Shown here piece after piece: positions 5,033 to 5,040 of a stretch of DNA of 5,040 bases. How positions within the stretch are numbered: position 1 is the first letter of the stretch; every line of letters starts with the position of its first letter. Under the pieces are notes generated by a model. The model saw only the letters and a program-made list of their open reading frames with translations. It had not been told where the DNA came from and searched no databases. The DNA is from Dehalococcoidales bacterium (lineage in GTDB: Bacteria > Chloroflexota > Dehalococcoidia > Dehalococcoidales > Fen-1064). The stretch is taken from NCBI GenBank assembly GCA_028712845.1, contig JAQTPO010000094.1:2484-7523 (forward strand), read 5' to 3'. A program made the translations under genes and the position numbers.

Positions 5033-5040
5033 ATGCTACG

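Overview
This is a bacterial chromosomal window of moderate GC. The first half is a metal-uptake locus on the minus strand with a divergently transcribed Fur-family regulator. The second half has two tRNA genes on the minus strand that bracket two small, separately promoted plus-strand genes. The tRNA genes do not encode CCA, the promoters look sigma-70-like, and the solute-binding protein appears to be a lipoprotein. From memory the gene content and style resemble Chloroflexota (Dehalococcoidia), but no marker gene here proves this and I hold it only weakly.

Positions 4-2612 (minus strand) carry a complete three-gene ABC importer of the zinc/manganese/iron type, in the order binding lipoprotein (1698-2612), permease (833-1684), ATPase (4-840). 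The genes are 13 bases apart and then overlap by 8 bases, so they almost certainly form one operon. Positions 2613-2889 hold the control region: a promoter for the operon whose -10 lies inside a Fur/Zur-type operator, a degenerate dispersed repeat, and an extended -10 promoter followed at once by a perfect 16-bp palindromic operator in front of the regulator gene (2890-3282). Both operators contain the same core, TGATAAY-NN-RTTATCA. The simple reading is that the metal-loaded regulator represses both the importer and itself, giving a self-contained metal homeostasis circuit, most likely for zinc.

Positions 3283-5040 hold tRNA-Lys(UUU) (3337-3409, minus), a NIPSNAP-like dimeric alpha/beta-barrel protein (3721-4044, plus), a VOC/glyoxalase-fold protein (4230-4709, plus), a perfect 19-bp inverted repeat that should terminate transcription from both sides (4835-4875), and tRNA-Thr(CGU) (4915-4986, minus). 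A short copy of the 3' end of the tRNA-Thr gene lies at about 3493-3512 in the same orientation. The two-gene segment is therefore bracketed the way an element inserted at a tRNA 3' end would be, although no integrase is present and the match is short.

I see no clearly novel multi-gene system. The points most worth following up are the paired two-base-spaced operators, the possible attachment-site remnant, and the altered metal-ligand positions in the VOC protein.
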